A DNA stretch of 64,000 nucleotides from Thiodiazotropha sp040506775 (GCA_040506775.1 JBEVWC010000002.1:124001-188000); one strand, 5' to 3'; shown: positions 1-9,476, numbered from the stretch's first letter. A program made the numbers and translations. The notes: a model not told the origin generated them from the sequence alone.

Positions 1-188
1 ACCAGGTCAGCGCCGGGGCCACCCGGGCCTTTCCCGAGGCCTTGGAAAGCAGCCTCCGGCTGGGCGCCGTGGCCCTGGAGATGATCGACATGCCGAAAGA
101 GAATGTGGATCTGCTGCTGCAGGGTGTGCGCCAGGACAACTATACCCTGGTGGTTTCCGAAGAGGATGTGCTGCGCAAAAAACAGTAA
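1..188 (+). CDS. C-terminal end of a CPA2-type K+/H+ antiporter (KefB/KefC/YbaL-like), partial
   Basis: The reading frame is open from base 3 to a TAA at 186-188 and gives about 61 residues. The segment GATRAFPEALESSLRLGA resembles the end of the TrkA-N (RCK) domain of CPA2 monovalent cation:proton antiporters, where a PE-LEASL-like motif follows the last strand. A charged tail VRQDNYTLVVSEEDVLRKKQ follows. In the family these are inner-membrane K+ or Na+/H+ antiporters whose cytoplasmic RCK domain gates the transporter. Only the cytoplasmic tail lies in the window, so membrane segments cannot be checked. The assignment rests on a short stretch and could instead be another RCK-containing transporter. 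Confidence 0.62.
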   Translation, partial: QVSAGATRAFPEALESSLRLGAVALEMIDMPKENVDLLLQGVRQDNYTLVVSEEDVLRKKQ

Positions 189-405
189 TACAGAGCGTCC
201 CCTAAAAAGCACAAACTATACAATGTTAATTTAATTACCAAGTATACTGCTTGGGTATTTTAATCGGCACTCGATTGGACTAGAGTTGGATCAGGGAGAA
301 ATGCGGCACCGCTCTGAATTCATCTGAACAGGGTCTTCGCCGCGAGCGTCTCGAAAGGATAACAATAATGATGCGGCCGCCACACCGCGTATCGAGGACG
401 ATCAG

Positions 406-588
406 ATGCCGAAACTCACAAGCGGTTTGACCCGCAAAGAACGTCTCAAGGTTTTACAATCCATCGACAGCGTTCTTAAAAGCCACAATCTCAATGAACA
501 GAGGGTATTACGGGCCTATCGAAAGCGTATCGCCGAGGAATGCCTTCAGGAATCCGCAAGCGAATACGGCTGGGCGGTCAACGCCTGA
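406..588 (+). CDS. Small hypothetical protein, 60 residues
   Basis: This is a short, highly charged ORF with no family I recognise. It starts at an ATG preceded by GAGGA with about 8 nt spacing. Its last 43 bases overlap the 3' end of the convergent yciK gene. A second possible start lies just upstream: an ATG pair at 368-373 with a better AAAGGAT ribosome site opens a 20-codon frame that ends at 428-430 and overlaps this ORF out of frame. One of the two frames may be a leader for the other. The N-terminal half (LTRKERLKVLQSIDSVLKSH) looks helical and basic. The preceding AT-rich region (about 215-270) could hold a promoter. Expression is unproven. Confidence 0.42.
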   Translation: MPKLTSGLTRKERLKVLQSIDSVLKSHNLNEQRVLRAYRKRIAEECLQESASEYGWAVNA

Positions 589-1304
589 CCGTTGACCTGG
601 CGGCTGTCCGGCCCCATCAGGTAGAGGTAGCTGCCCATCAGGGTCTCGGGTAACGGGTGGGTGAGAGGGTTCTCACCCGGGTAGGCCCAGGCCCTGAGAG
701 ATGTTCGGGTCGGGCAGGGCGCAATACTGTTGACCCGTATCGGGCTGTTTTCCAGCTCGTCCGCCAGAATCTGCATCAGGCCTTCAATGCCAAATTTGGA
801 CACGCCATAGGCCCCCCAGTAGGCCTTGCCTTTGCGTCCCCGCTCATCCGAAGTGAACAGGATCGAAGCGTCAGTCGATTTACGCAGCAATGGAAGACAG
901 GCCTGGGTCAACAAAAACGGCGCGTTGAGATTAACCTGCAGGACCTTCTGCCAGGTCTCATAGTCGTAATCGTCGATGCGGCTCAGCAAAGCGAGTTGCG
1001 CTGCGTTATGCAGTAATCCGTCGAGCCGGCCAAAGGTCTCCATCAGGGTGACACCCAGGGCGTAGTAGTCCTCAGGCGGTGACTTGTTGAGATCGAAACT
1101 GATCAGAGCGGGTGTGGGGCCTCCTGCTTCCTCGATCGCATCATAGGTCTCTTTGAGTCGGGTTTCGTTGCGACCCAGCAGCACGACCGTGGCGCCATGC
1201 GCGCCAAACGCCTTCGCCGCGGCCTGTCCGATGCCACTGCCCGCGCCCGTAACCAGAATGACACGGTCTTCGAGCAGATTGTTGCCGGGTTTGTAGTCGT
1301 GCAT
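546..1304 (-). CDS. yciK: YciK-family short-chain dehydrogenase/reductase
   Basis: This is a classical SDR of 252 residues with the NAD(P)-binding TGxxxGIG motif at residues 19-26 and an NAA motif near 100. The catalytic set is Ser152, Tyr166 and Lys170 (YGVSK). The sequence follows E. coli YciK closely (MHxxKPxxxLLxDRxILVTGA at the start, LRAxAxPxExP near the end). The substrate of YciK is not established. The start at 1304 is chosen because AAGGTGAG sits just upstream and the product then begins like YciK; an in-frame ATG at 1361 lacks this support. It lies downstream of mupP and ubiG on the same strand, the order known from Pseudomonas, so it is probably the last gene of that unit. Confidence 0.85.
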   Translation of the reverse strand: MHDYKPGNNLLEDRVILVTGAGSGIGQAAAKAFGAHGATVVLLGRNETRLKETYDAIEEAGGPTPALISFDLNKSPPEDYYALGVTLMETFGRLDGLLHNAAQLALLSRIDDYDYETWQKVLQVNLNAPFLLTQACLPLLRKSTDASILFTSDERGRKGKAYWGAYGVSKFGIEGLMQILADELENSPIRVNSIAPCPTRTSLRAWAYPGENPLTHPLPETLMGSYLYLMGPDSRQVNGQALTAQPYSLADS

Positions 1305-1448
1305 GGTCTCACCTTGGATTACGAGGCCGGGATTATAGCGGCTCTGCTTGTTGAACGGCATTGATAATATTGGATGCTTCGCGTCCCCCGGTTCTGCGTG
1401 GAGCAGTAGATCGGGGCGATGCGATGGTAAACCTGATATTGCAGGGCT

Positions 1449-2144
1449 TCACAGCCAGTCGAGGATCTCCAGAGGGTGATCGATCAGCCCATCCGCCTGC
1501 CACTCCTGGGGATTGTCATCCTCAGCGAGATAACCGAAACGGGCTGCCAGGGTGCGTGTGCCCGCCCTGCGCCCCGCTTCGATGTCCCGAACCGCATCGC
1601 CCACATACAGGGTCTGGGCGGGATCGACACCGGATACCCGGCAGGCATGCAGAATCGGTTCCGGGTGGGGTTTCGCGTAGGGGGTGGTGTCCCCGCTGAC
1701 GATGATGCAGGCGCGCTGCTCCAGGCCCAGTTCCCGCATCAGTGGATCGGTCAGACGGGAGGGCTTGTTGGTGACGATCCCCCACAGTACGCCCCGTTGC
1801 TCGAGCGTCTCCAATAACTCGGGCATACCTTCAAACAAGCGCGTCAGTACCGCGATGCGTTCGAGGTAGTAGTCCAGGAATTCTGTCTGCAGACCCGGGA
1901 ATTCAGGATCTTCAGGTTCGATGCCAAAACCGGTTTTCAACATCGCCTTGCTGCCATGAGACACGGAGGGCCGCAGGGTTTCGAAGTCGATATCCGGTTT
2001 GCCATGCCGTGCCAGCACCCGGTTCAATGCCTGATGCAGATCCCGGGCGGTATCGGCAAAGGTGCCGTCCAGATCGAATAGGACACAGGTCGTGGACGGG
2101 TCGGAGGCTGGTGCGTCAGGCGTCATCGGGGATGCGTGATTCAC
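1449..2144 (-). CDS. mupP: HAD-family sugar phosphatase, probable N-acetylmuramic acid 6-phosphate phosphatase MupP
   Basis: The HAD hydrolase motifs are present: nucleophile and acid in FDLDGT (Asp24 and Asp26), motif II Thr in IVTNKPS, the Lys of YAKPHPEP and the acidic pair in YVGDAVRDIEAG. The domain is Gph-like, with a helical cap. Sequence alone cannot separate phosphoglycolate phosphatase from MupP. The location between ubiG and yciK is the setting of Pseudomonas mupP, whose product dephosphorylates MurNAc-6-phosphate in the anhydro-MurNAc recycling route, so MupP is preferred on context. The GTG start overlaps the ubiG stop (GTGA), implying translational coupling. An alternative ATG lies at 2126 with no clear ribosome site. 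Confidence 0.75.
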   Translation of the reverse strand: MNHASPMTPDAPASDPSTTCVLFDLDGTFADTARDLHQALNRVLARHGKPDIDFETLRPSVSHGSKAMLKTGFGIEPEDPEFPGLQTEFLDYYLERIAVLTRLFEGMPELLETLEQRGVLWGIVTNKPSRLTDPLMRELGLEQRACIIVSGDTTPYAKPHPEPILHACRVSGVDPAQTLYVGDAVRDIEAGRRAGTRTLAARFGYLAEDDNPQEWQADGLIDHPLEILDWL

Positions 2145-2851
2145 TCTTCCCGAATCGCGGTGACCATGTAGTTGACATCCACATCATCACCCAGACTGTA
2201 AGCCTGGGTGAGGGGGTTGTAACTCAGTCCGGTGATGTCCAGGTTTTGCAGACCTGCGGCCCGTATCCAGTTGTCGAGTTCCGAGGGGCGGATGAATTTT
2301 GCGTAGTCATGGGTGCCCCTGGGGAGCAGCCGCAACAGGTACTCGGCACCCAGGATGGCGAACAGGTAGGCCTTCGGATTGCGGTTGATGGTGGAAAAGA
2401 TCACCTTGCCACCGGGTTTTACCAGTTGGGCGCAGGCATGTACCACCGAGGACGGATCCGGTACATGCTCAAGCATCTCCATGCAGGTTACCAGGTCGAA
2501 GTGGCCGGGGCGTTCGGCGGCGAGACGCTCCACCGGAATACGTTCATAGTTGACCTGAAGATTCGACTCCAGCAAATGCAGTCGAGCGACCTGAAGAGGT
2601 GCCTCGCCCATGTCGATTCCGGTCACCTCGGCACCACAGGCGGCCATGCTTTCGGACAGGATGCCTCCGCCGCAACCCACGTCAAGCACCTGCTTGCCAT
2701 CCAGTGGCAGGTGTCCCCGGATGTAGTCGAGTCGCAGGGGATTGATCTCATGCAGCGGTTTGAACTCACTGTGTGGATCCCACCAGCGCGAGGCCAGTTC
2801 CTCGAATTTGCTGACTTCAGCGTGATCGACGTTGATCTGTTCCTGTTTCAT
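2141..2851 (-). CDS. ubiG: Ubiquinone biosynthesis O-methyltransferase UbiG
   Basis: This is a SAM-dependent class I methyltransferase of about 236 residues that catalyses both O-methylation steps of ubiquinone synthesis. The family signature NVDHAEVSKFEELASRWWD is at the N-terminus, the SAM motif VLDVGCGGG follows near residue 52, and MEMLEHVPDP occurs in mid-protein. The start at 2851 is chosen because UbiG proteins begin shortly before the NVDH motif; the ORF extends 30 codons further upstream without family similarity. The gene overlaps mupP by 4 bases. UbiG implies a ubiquinone-based respiratory chain, which matters for the redox genes at the right end of the window. Confidence 0.93.
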   Translation of the reverse strand: MKQEQINVDHAEVSKFEELASRWWDPHSEFKPLHEINPLRLDYIRGHLPLDGKQVLDVGCGGGILSESMAACGAEVTGIDMGEAPLQVARLHLLESNLQVNYERIPVERLAAERPGHFDLVTCMEMLEHVPDPSSVVHACAQLVKPGGKVIFSTINRNPKAYLFAILGAEYLLRLLPRGTHDYAKFIRPSELDNWIRAAGLQNLDITGLSYNPLTQAYSLGDDVDVNYMVTAIREE

Positions 2852-3022
2852 GTCATCCAGCCCGCATGTGTTGTCAGGTGTTTGCGTCTCAAAAATGATG
2901 GCGTACAGGATCCCGTGATCAGGTCCGAACTGCATCATCACCGGGCCATAGGGTACACACGGCGCGGGGGTTTTTCGAGTGGCGCACCGCGATGCCCGGA
3001 TAAGACACGCGATCGCACAGCT

Positions 3023-4354
3023 TTAACGGTTCGTTTCACTTCCGTCAATGCGACTGCGCCAGCGCTCGGCACTGCGCAGCAGGTTGGCCTCATCGAGCGT
3101 TGTGAGGTGTCCCTGGCTGACCAGGTGTTGGCCGGCCACCCAGACGTGGCGCACCTGTTCCCGGCCGCTGGCATAGACCAGTTGTGAGACCGGATTATAG
3201 AGTGGCTGGGTGGGAATCCGACCCAGGTCCACAGCGACCATATCCGCGGATTTGCCCACTTCCAGTGATCCCGTGATCTCCTGCAGACCCAGCGCCCGGG
3301 CCCCGTTGATGGTGGCCATGGCGAGTGCCTGAGCGGCGGGCAGCGCCCGGGCGTTGCCGGAAACCCCTTTGGCCAGCAGGGCTGCGGTGCGCATTTCACC
3401 GAACATGTCCAGGTCATTGTTGCTTGCGGCGCCGTCGGTCCCCAGGGCCAGGTTTACCCCGGCCTCGAGCAGGGGCACCACCGGGCAGAATCCGCTGGCC
3501 AGTTTCAGGTTCGATTCGGGACAGTGCACCGCATGTGCGCCACTCGCGGCAAAGGTCTCGATTTCGTCGGCCTCGAGCTGGGTCATGTGTACCGCGGTGA
3601 GACCGGGTGAGAGCAGTCCCAGCTCCTGCAGGCGCTGCATCGGCCGGTTGCCGTGCTGCTGCATACCCTGGACGATCTCATCACGGGTCTCGTGAACGTG
3701 CATGTGAATCGGGATCTCCAGTTCGTCAGCCAGTACCTGGACGCGTTTCAGGATCGGATCCCCCACCGAATAGGGAGCATGGGGTGCAAAAGCAGTGTGG
3801 ATCCGGGGATGGGCGCGAAACTGGTCGTGCACTGCGAGTCCTTTGCGCAGGTACTCATCGCCGTCCGCCGCCCAGGCCGAGGGAAAGTCGATCGCGATCA
3901 ACCCGAGCACCGCGCGAATCCCGGCATGATCCGCCACCCGCCCGGTGATGTCGGGAAAGAAGTACATGTCGTTGAAGCAGGTGGTGCCGCTGAGCAGCAT
4001 CTCGGCAATCGCCAGCTGGCTGCCATCATGGATGAACTCTTCACTGATCCATTTCGCTTCCGCCGGCCAGATGTGCTCATTCAACCAGGTCATCAGCGGC
4101 AGGTCGTCTGCCAGGCCCCGCAGCAGCGACATGGCCGCGTGGGTGTGGGCGTTGATCAGACCCGGAATCAGGGCGTGGCCGGACAGGTCATGCCGCTGTT
4201 CCGCCTGGTAGTGCTGTTCAGCCTCTTGCGAGGGCAGCAGCGCCAGGATTTTTCCCCCATGCACGGCCAGTGCGTACCCCTGCAGCACCTGGTTTTCCGG
4301 TATCACGGGGACGATCCATTCGGCATGGATCAGTAAATCGATGGTTTGCGGCAT
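3023..4354 (-). CDS. mtaD: 5'-methylthioadenosine/S-adenosylhomocysteine deaminase (amidohydrolase family)
   Basis: This 443-residue TRZ/ATZ-type amidohydrolase carries the metal-binding HTH of INAHTHAAM, the HVHETRDE segment, a third His in AVHMTQ, and the GTDGAASNNDLDMFGEM motif with the catalytic Asp. In Pseudomonas the gene at this position, next to mtnA, encodes a methylthioadenosine deaminase that makes methylthioinosine. It is divergent from mtnA, the next enzyme class in methylthioadenosine salvage, across a 136-bp gap that should hold both promoters. About 170 bp separate it from ubiG. Substrate preference among MTA, SAH and adenosine cannot be settled from sequence. Confidence 0.85.
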   Translation of the reverse strand: MPQTIDLLIHAEWIVPVIPENQVLQGYALAVHGGKILALLPSQEAEQHYQAEQRHDLSGHALIPGLINAHTHAAMSLLRGLADDLPLMTWLNEHIWPAEAKWISEEFIHDGSQLAIAEMLLSGTTCFNDMYFFPDITGRVADHAGIRAVLGLIAIDFPSAWAADGDEYLRKGLAVHDQFRAHPRIHTAFAPHAPYSVGDPILKRVQVLADELEIPIHMHVHETRDEIVQGMQQHGNRPMQRLQELGLLSPGLTAVHMTQLEADEIETFAASGAHAVHCPESNLKLASGFCPVVPLLEAGVNLALGTDGAASNNDLDMFGEMRTAALLAKGVSGNARALPAAQALAMATINGARALGLQEITGSLEVGKSADMVAVDLGRIPTQPLYNPVSQLVYASGREQVRHVWVAGQHLVSQGHLTTLDEANLLRSAERWRSRIDGSETNR

Positions 4355-4490
4355 GGCGGATCATCTTTGGCTGAAGTGCGCGGGCAGGAGCGAATGGCCG
4401 CTCCGATCGATTTCACAGCATGGCATGTTCGCCTGAATCGATGCAATCCCGTTATCATGGGCCTTTTTCAACCCAACCCTGTGGTTACCT

Positions 4491-5555
4491 ATGAACCTGA
4501 TCCCTTCTGTCAAAAACGTCACCCCGGACCACGCCATCCTCTGGCATGAAGACCGCCTTCACCTGCTGGATCAGCGCAAATTGCCGCATCAGGTCGAATT
4601 TGTGGTGCTGAACAGTGCTGCCGAAACGGCCCAGGCAATTACCGAGATGGTGGTGCGCGGGGCCCCGGCCATTGGTGTGACTGCGGCATACGGTGTGGTG
4701 CTCGCGGTACGGGACGCCTGGCGTAGCGCGGGGAATCAGTGGCGTGGGCATCTCACAGCGGATCTGGAAAGCCTGCGTCGCTCACGTCCCACGGCCGTCA
4801 ACCTGTTCTGGGCGCTTGAGCGGATGCAGACGATGATTGACCGGTTGGCGGCGGACCAGGATCCGGTCGCGAGCCTGTTGCACGAGGCGCGGGCAATTCA
4901 TGCGGAGGATGTGGCTGCGAACAGGACCATGGGGGAATACGGCGCCGGGCTGATTGACGCGGGTTCCGGTGTGATCACTCATTGCAATGCCGGCGCTCTG
5001 GCCACCGGAGGTTTCGGCACCGCTCTGGGGGTGATCCGCGCTGCGCATGCCGCGGGCAAACTGACCACCGTGTATGCCGATGAGACCCGGCCCTGGCTGC
5101 AGGGCGCACGCCTCACCGCCTGGGAACTCCTGCAGGACGGCATTCCGGTGACCCTGCTGGCGGACGGAGCCGCGGCGAGCCGCATGGCCCAGGGCGGCGT
5201 TGACTGGGTGATCGTGGGTTCCGACCGGATCGCCGCCAACGGCGATGTGGCCAACAAGATCGGCACCTATCAGCTGGCCGTGGCCGCCCGGCATCATGGG
5301 GTTCGGGTGATGGTGGTGGCGCCGACCTCCACCATCGATATGAACCTGGCTTCCGGGGCGCAGATCCCCATCGAGGTCAGGGATTCCGCCGAACTGCTCG
5401 CCTGCGGGGGTACCCCGGTGGCGGCCCCGGGGGCGTCGGTATGGAATCCGGTATTCGACGTAACACCCGCCGGACTGGTGGATGCCATCGTCACAGAAAA
5501 GGGGATTGTCCGTTCGCCAGACGCAAAAAAGATGCAAAATCTGATGGAGAGTTGA
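4491..5555 (+). CDS. mtnA: Methylthioribose-1-phosphate isomerase
   Basis: The 354-residue product has the full MtnA/eIF2B-related fold signature: VVRGAPAIGVTAAYG near residue 65, the catalytic Cys165 in ITHCNAGALATGGFGTALG and the catalytic Asp245 in IVGSDRIAANGDVANKIGTY. It converts methylthioribose 1-phosphate to methylthioribulose 1-phosphate in methionine salvage. The later salvage genes (mtnB, C, D) are not in the window. A good intrinsic terminator follows at 5564-5592, so it is probably transcribed alone. Confidence 0.95.
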   Translation: MNLIPSVKNVTPDHAILWHEDRLHLLDQRKLPHQVEFVVLNSAAETAQAITEMVVRGAPAIGVTAAYGVVLAVRDAWRSAGNQWRGHLTADLESLRRSRPTAVNLFWALERMQTMIDRLAADQDPVASLLHEARAIHAEDVAANRTMGEYGAGLIDAGSGVITHCNAGALATGGFGTALGVIRAAHAAGKLTTVYADETRPWLQGARLTAWELLQDGIPVTLLADGAAASRMAQGGVDWVIVGSDRIAANGDVANKIGTYQLAVAARHHGVRVMVVAPTSTIDMNLASGAQIPIEVRDSAELLACGGTPVAAPGASVWNPVFDVTPAGLVDAIVTEKGIVRSPDAKKMQNLMES

Positions 5556-5563
5556 CCTGAGAG

Positions 5564-5592
5564 CGCCTTAAATCGGTTATCAGGCGTTTTTT
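5564..5592 (+). terminator. Intrinsic terminator after mtnA
   Basis: The stem CGCCT pairs with AGGCG, with TAA/TTA able to add inner pairs, and is followed directly by six T residues. It lies 8 bp after the mtnA stop and 130 bp before gyrA, so it separates the two units. Confidence 0.65.
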
Positions 5593-5721
5593 ATACAACA
5601 TAGTGTCGGGGGCTATGGTAAACTTGTCATTTTTGTGACGCCCCGCAGAACTCGTGAGAATCACCGGTCCCGTGGTGGCGGACAGCCCCCCGGGGCAATA
5701 TAAGGAAGATAACAACTCACT

Positions 5722-8307
5722 ATGTCTGAATTCGCGAAAGAAGTCCTTCCCGTCAATCTCGAAGATGAGATGCAGCAGTCCTACCTGGCCTACGCCATGA
5801 GCGTCATCGTCGGGCGGGCCCTCCCGGATGTGCGTGATGGCCTCAAACCGGTTCATCGCCGGGTGCTCTACGCCATGAGCGAACTGGGCAATGACTGGAA
5901 CAAGGCCTATAAGAAGTCAGCCCGTATCGTGGGTGATGTCATCGGTAAGTATCACCCCCACGGTGACACAGCGGTGTATGACACCATCGTGCGTATGGCA
6001 CAGCCCTTCTCCATGCGCTACATGCTGGTCGACGGGCAGGGTAACTTCGGCTCGGTGGATGGCGACTCTCCGGCAGCCATGCGATACACCGAGGTGCGCA
6101 TGTCGCGCATCGCCCACACCATGTTGGACGACCTGGACAAGGAGACCGTCGATTTCGTCAGCAACTATGACGAAACCGAACGGGAACCCTCGGTCCTGCC
6201 GGCACGCATTCCCAATCTTCTGGTCAACGGCTCCGCCGGTATCGCGGTGGGTATGGCCACCAATGTTCCGCCGCACAATCTGCGGGAGGTGATTGACGCC
6301 TGCGTGGCGCTGATCGACGAACCCCAGGTCAGTATCGACCGGTTGATGGATCTCCTGCCGGGACCCGATTTCCCCACCGCCGGCCTGATCAACGGGGCCA
6401 GCGGCATTCACGAGGCCTACCACACCGGACGGGGACGCATCTACATGCGCGCCCGCTCCCAGGTGGAGACCGATGAAAGCAATGGCAAGCAGACCATCAT
6501 CGTCAACGAGCTGCCTTACCAAGTCAACAAGGCGCGGCTGATCGAGAAGATCGCCGAGCTGGTCAAAGAGAAGAAGATCGAGGGCATCACCGAACTGCGC
6601 GACGAGTCCGACAAGGACGGCATGCGCATCGTCATCGAACTGCGCCGGGGCGAGGTGGCCGAGGTGGTGCTGAACAATCTCTACCAGCAAACCGCCATGC
6701 AGAGCGTGTTCGGTATCAACATGGTGGCCCTGGTGGACGGCCGGCCGAGGCTGCTGAATCTCAAGCAGCTGCTGGAATTCTTCATCCGCCACCGTCGCGA
6801 GGTGGTGACCCGGCGTACCCTCTACGAACTGCGTAAGGCCCGGGACCGCGCCCATGTGCTGGAAGGCCAGGCAGTGGCCCTGGCCAACATCGACGAGGTC
6901 ATCCAGCTGATCAAGCAGGCGGCCAACCCGGCCGAGGCCAAGAAAGGCCTGATGGAGCGCGCCTGGCAGTCGGGCACCGTTGAATCGATGCTGCAGCGTG
7001 CCGGGGCCTCCGGCACCCGCCCGGAAGAGCTGACCGATGAGTACGGACTGACCGCGGACGGATATCGACTGACCGATGTCCAGGCGCAGGCGATTCTCGA
7101 CCTGAGACTGCACCGTCTGACCGGACTGGAGCAGGACAAGATCATCAACGAGTACGAAGAGCTGCTCGACAAGATCGCCTTCCTGCTGGAAATCCTCGCC
7201 AGCTCCGAGCGCCTCATGCAGGTGATTCGCGAAGAACTGCTCGAGATCAAAGAGCAGTACGGCGACGAACGCCGCACCGAGATCATCCACACCCGACTGG
7301 ACCTGACCCTCGAGGACCTGATCACCGAAGAGGACGTGGTGGTCACCCTGTCCCACGCGGGGTACGCCAAGGCCCAACCGGTCAGCACTTATCAGGCCCA
7401 GCGTCGTGGCGGCAAGGGCAAGATGGCCACCGCCACCAAGGATGAGGATTTCGTCGACAAGTTGTTTGTCGCCAGCACCCATGACACCATCCTGTGCTTC
7501 TCCAACATGGGCAAGGTGTACTGGCTGAAGGTCTATGAACTGCCCCAGGCGGGCCGCAATGCCCGGGGCAAACCGATCGTCAACCTGCTGCCCCTTGAAA
7601 AGGATGAGCAGATCAACGCCATACTGCCGGTTCGGGAGTATCAGGAAGACCGTTACGTGTTCATGGCGACCAGCTCCGGCACGGTGAAGAAGACCTCGTT
7701 GGAGTCCTTCTCGCGTCCCCGGGCGAATGGCATCATTGCGGTGGACCTGCGGGATGGGGACAAGCTGGTCGGGGTCGATATCACCGACGGCGAGCAGGAT
7801 ATCCTGCTGTTCAGCAGCAGCGGCAAGGCGGTGCGCTTCGCGGAAGCCAACGTGCGTCCCATGGGCCGTACCGCCTGTGGCGTGCGCGGTATTCGTCTGG
7901 AGTCCGGCCATCAGGTGGTTTCCCTGATCGTCGCCTCTGAGGGTGATGTACTGACCGTGACGGAAAACGGTTACGGCAAACGCACCCCGATCGATCAATA
8001 TCCGGTCCACGGCCGGGGCGGGCAGGGTGTGATCTCGATTCAGACCTCGGATCGCAACGGTTCCGTGGTCGGCGCGGTTCAGGTCACCGAGGAAGACGAG
8101 GTGATGATGATTTCCGACGGCGGTACCCTGGTGCGCAACCGGGTGACCGAGATCTCCCAGATGGGCCGTAACACCCAGGGTGTGATCATGATCCGCCTGC
8201 ATAAGCAGGAACGGTTGATCGGCATCGAACGGGTTGAAAGCCTGGATGGGGAAGGTGAGGAGGATGAAGGCGAATCCGAAACGGATCCTTCAGGCGAAGA
8301 AAGTTGA
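5722..8307 (+). CDS. gyrA: DNA gyrase subunit A
   Basis: The 861-residue protein is the breakage-reunion subunit of gyrase. The catalytic tyrosine is Tyr122 (AMRYTE) and the numbering matches E. coli exactly through the quinolone region. That region reads HPHGDTAVYD, so position 83 is Thr and 87 is Asp. Thr83 is the normal residue in Pseudomonas, whereas E. coli has Ser. The GyrA box QRRGGKG that allows DNA wrapping is at residues 560-566, followed by the beta-pinwheel C-terminal domain and an acidic tail. The gene has its own unit start after the mtnA terminator and lies before serC, as in Pseudomonas. Confidence 0.98.
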   Translation: MSEFAKEVLPVNLEDEMQQSYLAYAMSVIVGRALPDVRDGLKPVHRRVLYAMSELGNDWNKAYKKSARIVGDVIGKYHPHGDTAVYDTIVRMAQPFSMRYMLVDGQGNFGSVDGDSPAAMRYTEVRMSRIAHTMLDDLDKETVDFVSNYDETEREPSVLPARIPNLLVNGSAGIAVGMATNVPPHNLREVIDACVALIDEPQVSIDRLMDLLPGPDFPTAGLINGASGIHEAYHTGRGRIYMRARSQVETDESNGKQTIIVNELPYQVNKARLIEKIAELVKEKKIEGITELRDESDKDGMRIVIELRRGEVAEVVLNNLYQQTAMQSVFGINMVALVDGRPRLLNLKQLLEFFIRHRREVVTRRTLYELRKARDRAHVLEGQAVALANIDEVIQLIKQAANPAEAKKGLMERAWQSGTVESMLQRAGASGTRPEELTDEYGLTADGYRLTDVQAQAILDLRLHRLTGLEQDKIINEYEELLDKIAFLLEILASSERLMQVIREELLEIKEQYGDERRTEIIHTRLDLTLEDLITEEDVVVTLSHAGYAKAQPVSTYQAQRRGGKGKMATATKDEDFVDKLFVASTHDTILCFSNMGKVYWLKVYELPQAGRNARGKPIVNLLPLEKDEQINAILPVREYQEDRYVFMATSSGTVKKTSLESFSRPRANGIIAVDLRDGDKLVGVDITDGEQDILLFSSSGKAVRFAEANVRPMGRTACGVRGIRLESGHQVVSLIVASEGDVLTVTENGYGKRTPIDQYPVHGRGGQGVISIQTSDRNGSVVGAVQVTEEDEVMMISDGGTLVRNRVTEISQMGRNTQGVIMIRLHKQERLIGIERVESLDGEGEEDEGESETDPSGEES

Positions 8308-8393
8308 CGACCGGACGGTCGCCCAGGACCGCCGCATCACATTGAAATCACGCCATTCAGGCGAAATCTGAAACACACTGAATGAGGACCAAG

Positions 8394-9476
8394 ATGTCAC
8401 GAGTCTTTAATTTTAGCGCCGGTCCGGCGATGTTGCCGGAAGAGGTTCTGTCACAGGCCAAAGAGGAGATGCTGGACTGGCAGGGCTCTGGCATGTCGGT
8501 GATGGAGATGAGTCACCGGGGTAAGGAATTCATGTCCATTGCCGCACAGGCGGAGACTGACCTGCGCAGCCTGATGGCCATTCCGGATAATTATAAGGTG
8601 CTGTTCCTGCAGGGCGGGGCATCCAGCCAGTTCGGCATGATCCCGATGAATCTGACCCGCGCCAATCGCAAGGTGGACTACATCAATACCGGCTCCTGGT
8701 CGAAAAAGGCCATCGGTGAGGCGAAGCGCTTCGCGGATGTGCAGATTGCCGCCACCACCGAGGCCTCCAAGTTCACCGGTACCCCGGCTCAATCGGAGCT
8801 GCAACTCAGCGGCGACGCCGCTTATGTGCACTACACCCCGAATGAAACCATCGAAGGTGTGGAGTTCCCGTATGTGCCCGATACCGGTGCGGTGCCCCTG
8901 GTGGCGGACTTCTCCTCTACCATTCTCTCCCGTCCGGTGGACGTGAGCCGCTACGGCCTGATCTATGCCGGTGCACAGAAAAACATCGGACCCGCCGGTC
9001 TTACCCTGGTGATCATCCGCGAGGATCTGATCGGTGAGGCCATCGACGGAACCCCGACGATGTTCAAGTACGCCACCCACAGTGACAGCGGTTCCATGTA
9101 TAACACCCCACCCACCTATGGCTGGTATCTGGCGGGGCTGGTGTTCAAGTGGCTGCAGGACAAGGGTGGCCTCGAGGGTATGGCAGAGATCAACCGTCGC
9201 AAGGCGGAATCCCTCTACCGCGCCATCGACGCCTCGGATTTCTATAACAACCCGGTGGACCCCGATAGCCGTTCCTGGATGAACGTGCCCTTCACCCTGG
9301 CCGATGCGGCACTGGATGCCAAGTTCCTCGAAGGCGCCGGCGCGGCTGGTTTGAAGACCCTTAAGGGGCATCGTTCCGTGGGTGGCATGCGTGCGAGTAT
9401 TTATAACGCCATGCCGGAAGCGGGCGTGCAGGCCCTGATCGACTTCATGGCCGAGTTCGAGCGCGTAAATGGCTAG
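8394..9476 (+). CDS. serC: Phosphoserine aminotransferase
   Basis: This 360-residue class V aminotransferase makes phosphoserine from phosphohydroxypyruvate; the same enzyme usually serves pyridoxal synthesis. NFSAGPAMLP is at the N-terminus and the PLP lysine is Lys196 in GAQKNIGPAG. The start at 8394 is chosen because TGAGGA lies 6 bases before it; the ATG at 8382 overlaps that ribosome site and is unlikely. A long perfect hairpin follows the stop codon. A phosphoglycerate dehydrogenase gene comes next, so two of the three serine pathway steps are adjacent. Confidence 0.96.
   Translation: MSRVFNFSAGPAMLPEEVLSQAKEEMLDWQGSGMSVMEMSHRGKEFMSIAAQAETDLRSLMAIPDNYKVLFLQGGASSQFGMIPMNLTRANRKVDYINTGSWSKKAIGEAKRFADVQIAATTEASKFTGTPAQSELQLSGDAAYVHYTPNETIEGVEFPYVPDTGAVPLVADFSSTILSRPVDVSRYGLIYAGAQKNIGPAGLTLVIIREDLIGEAIDGTPTMFKYATHSDSGSMYNTPPTYGWYLAGLVFKWLQDKGGLEGMAEINRRKAESLYRAIDASDFYNNPVDPDSRSWMNVPFTLADAALDAKFLEGAGAAGLKTLKGHRSVGGMRASIYNAMPEAGVQALIDFMAEFERVNG

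Noticed and set aside
5917..8202. A 761-codon open frame on the minus strand opposite gyrA
   Set aside because: It is the mirror of a highly conserved GC-rich gene, has a His/Gln/Gly/Asp-rich composition typical of antisense frames, and matches no family.
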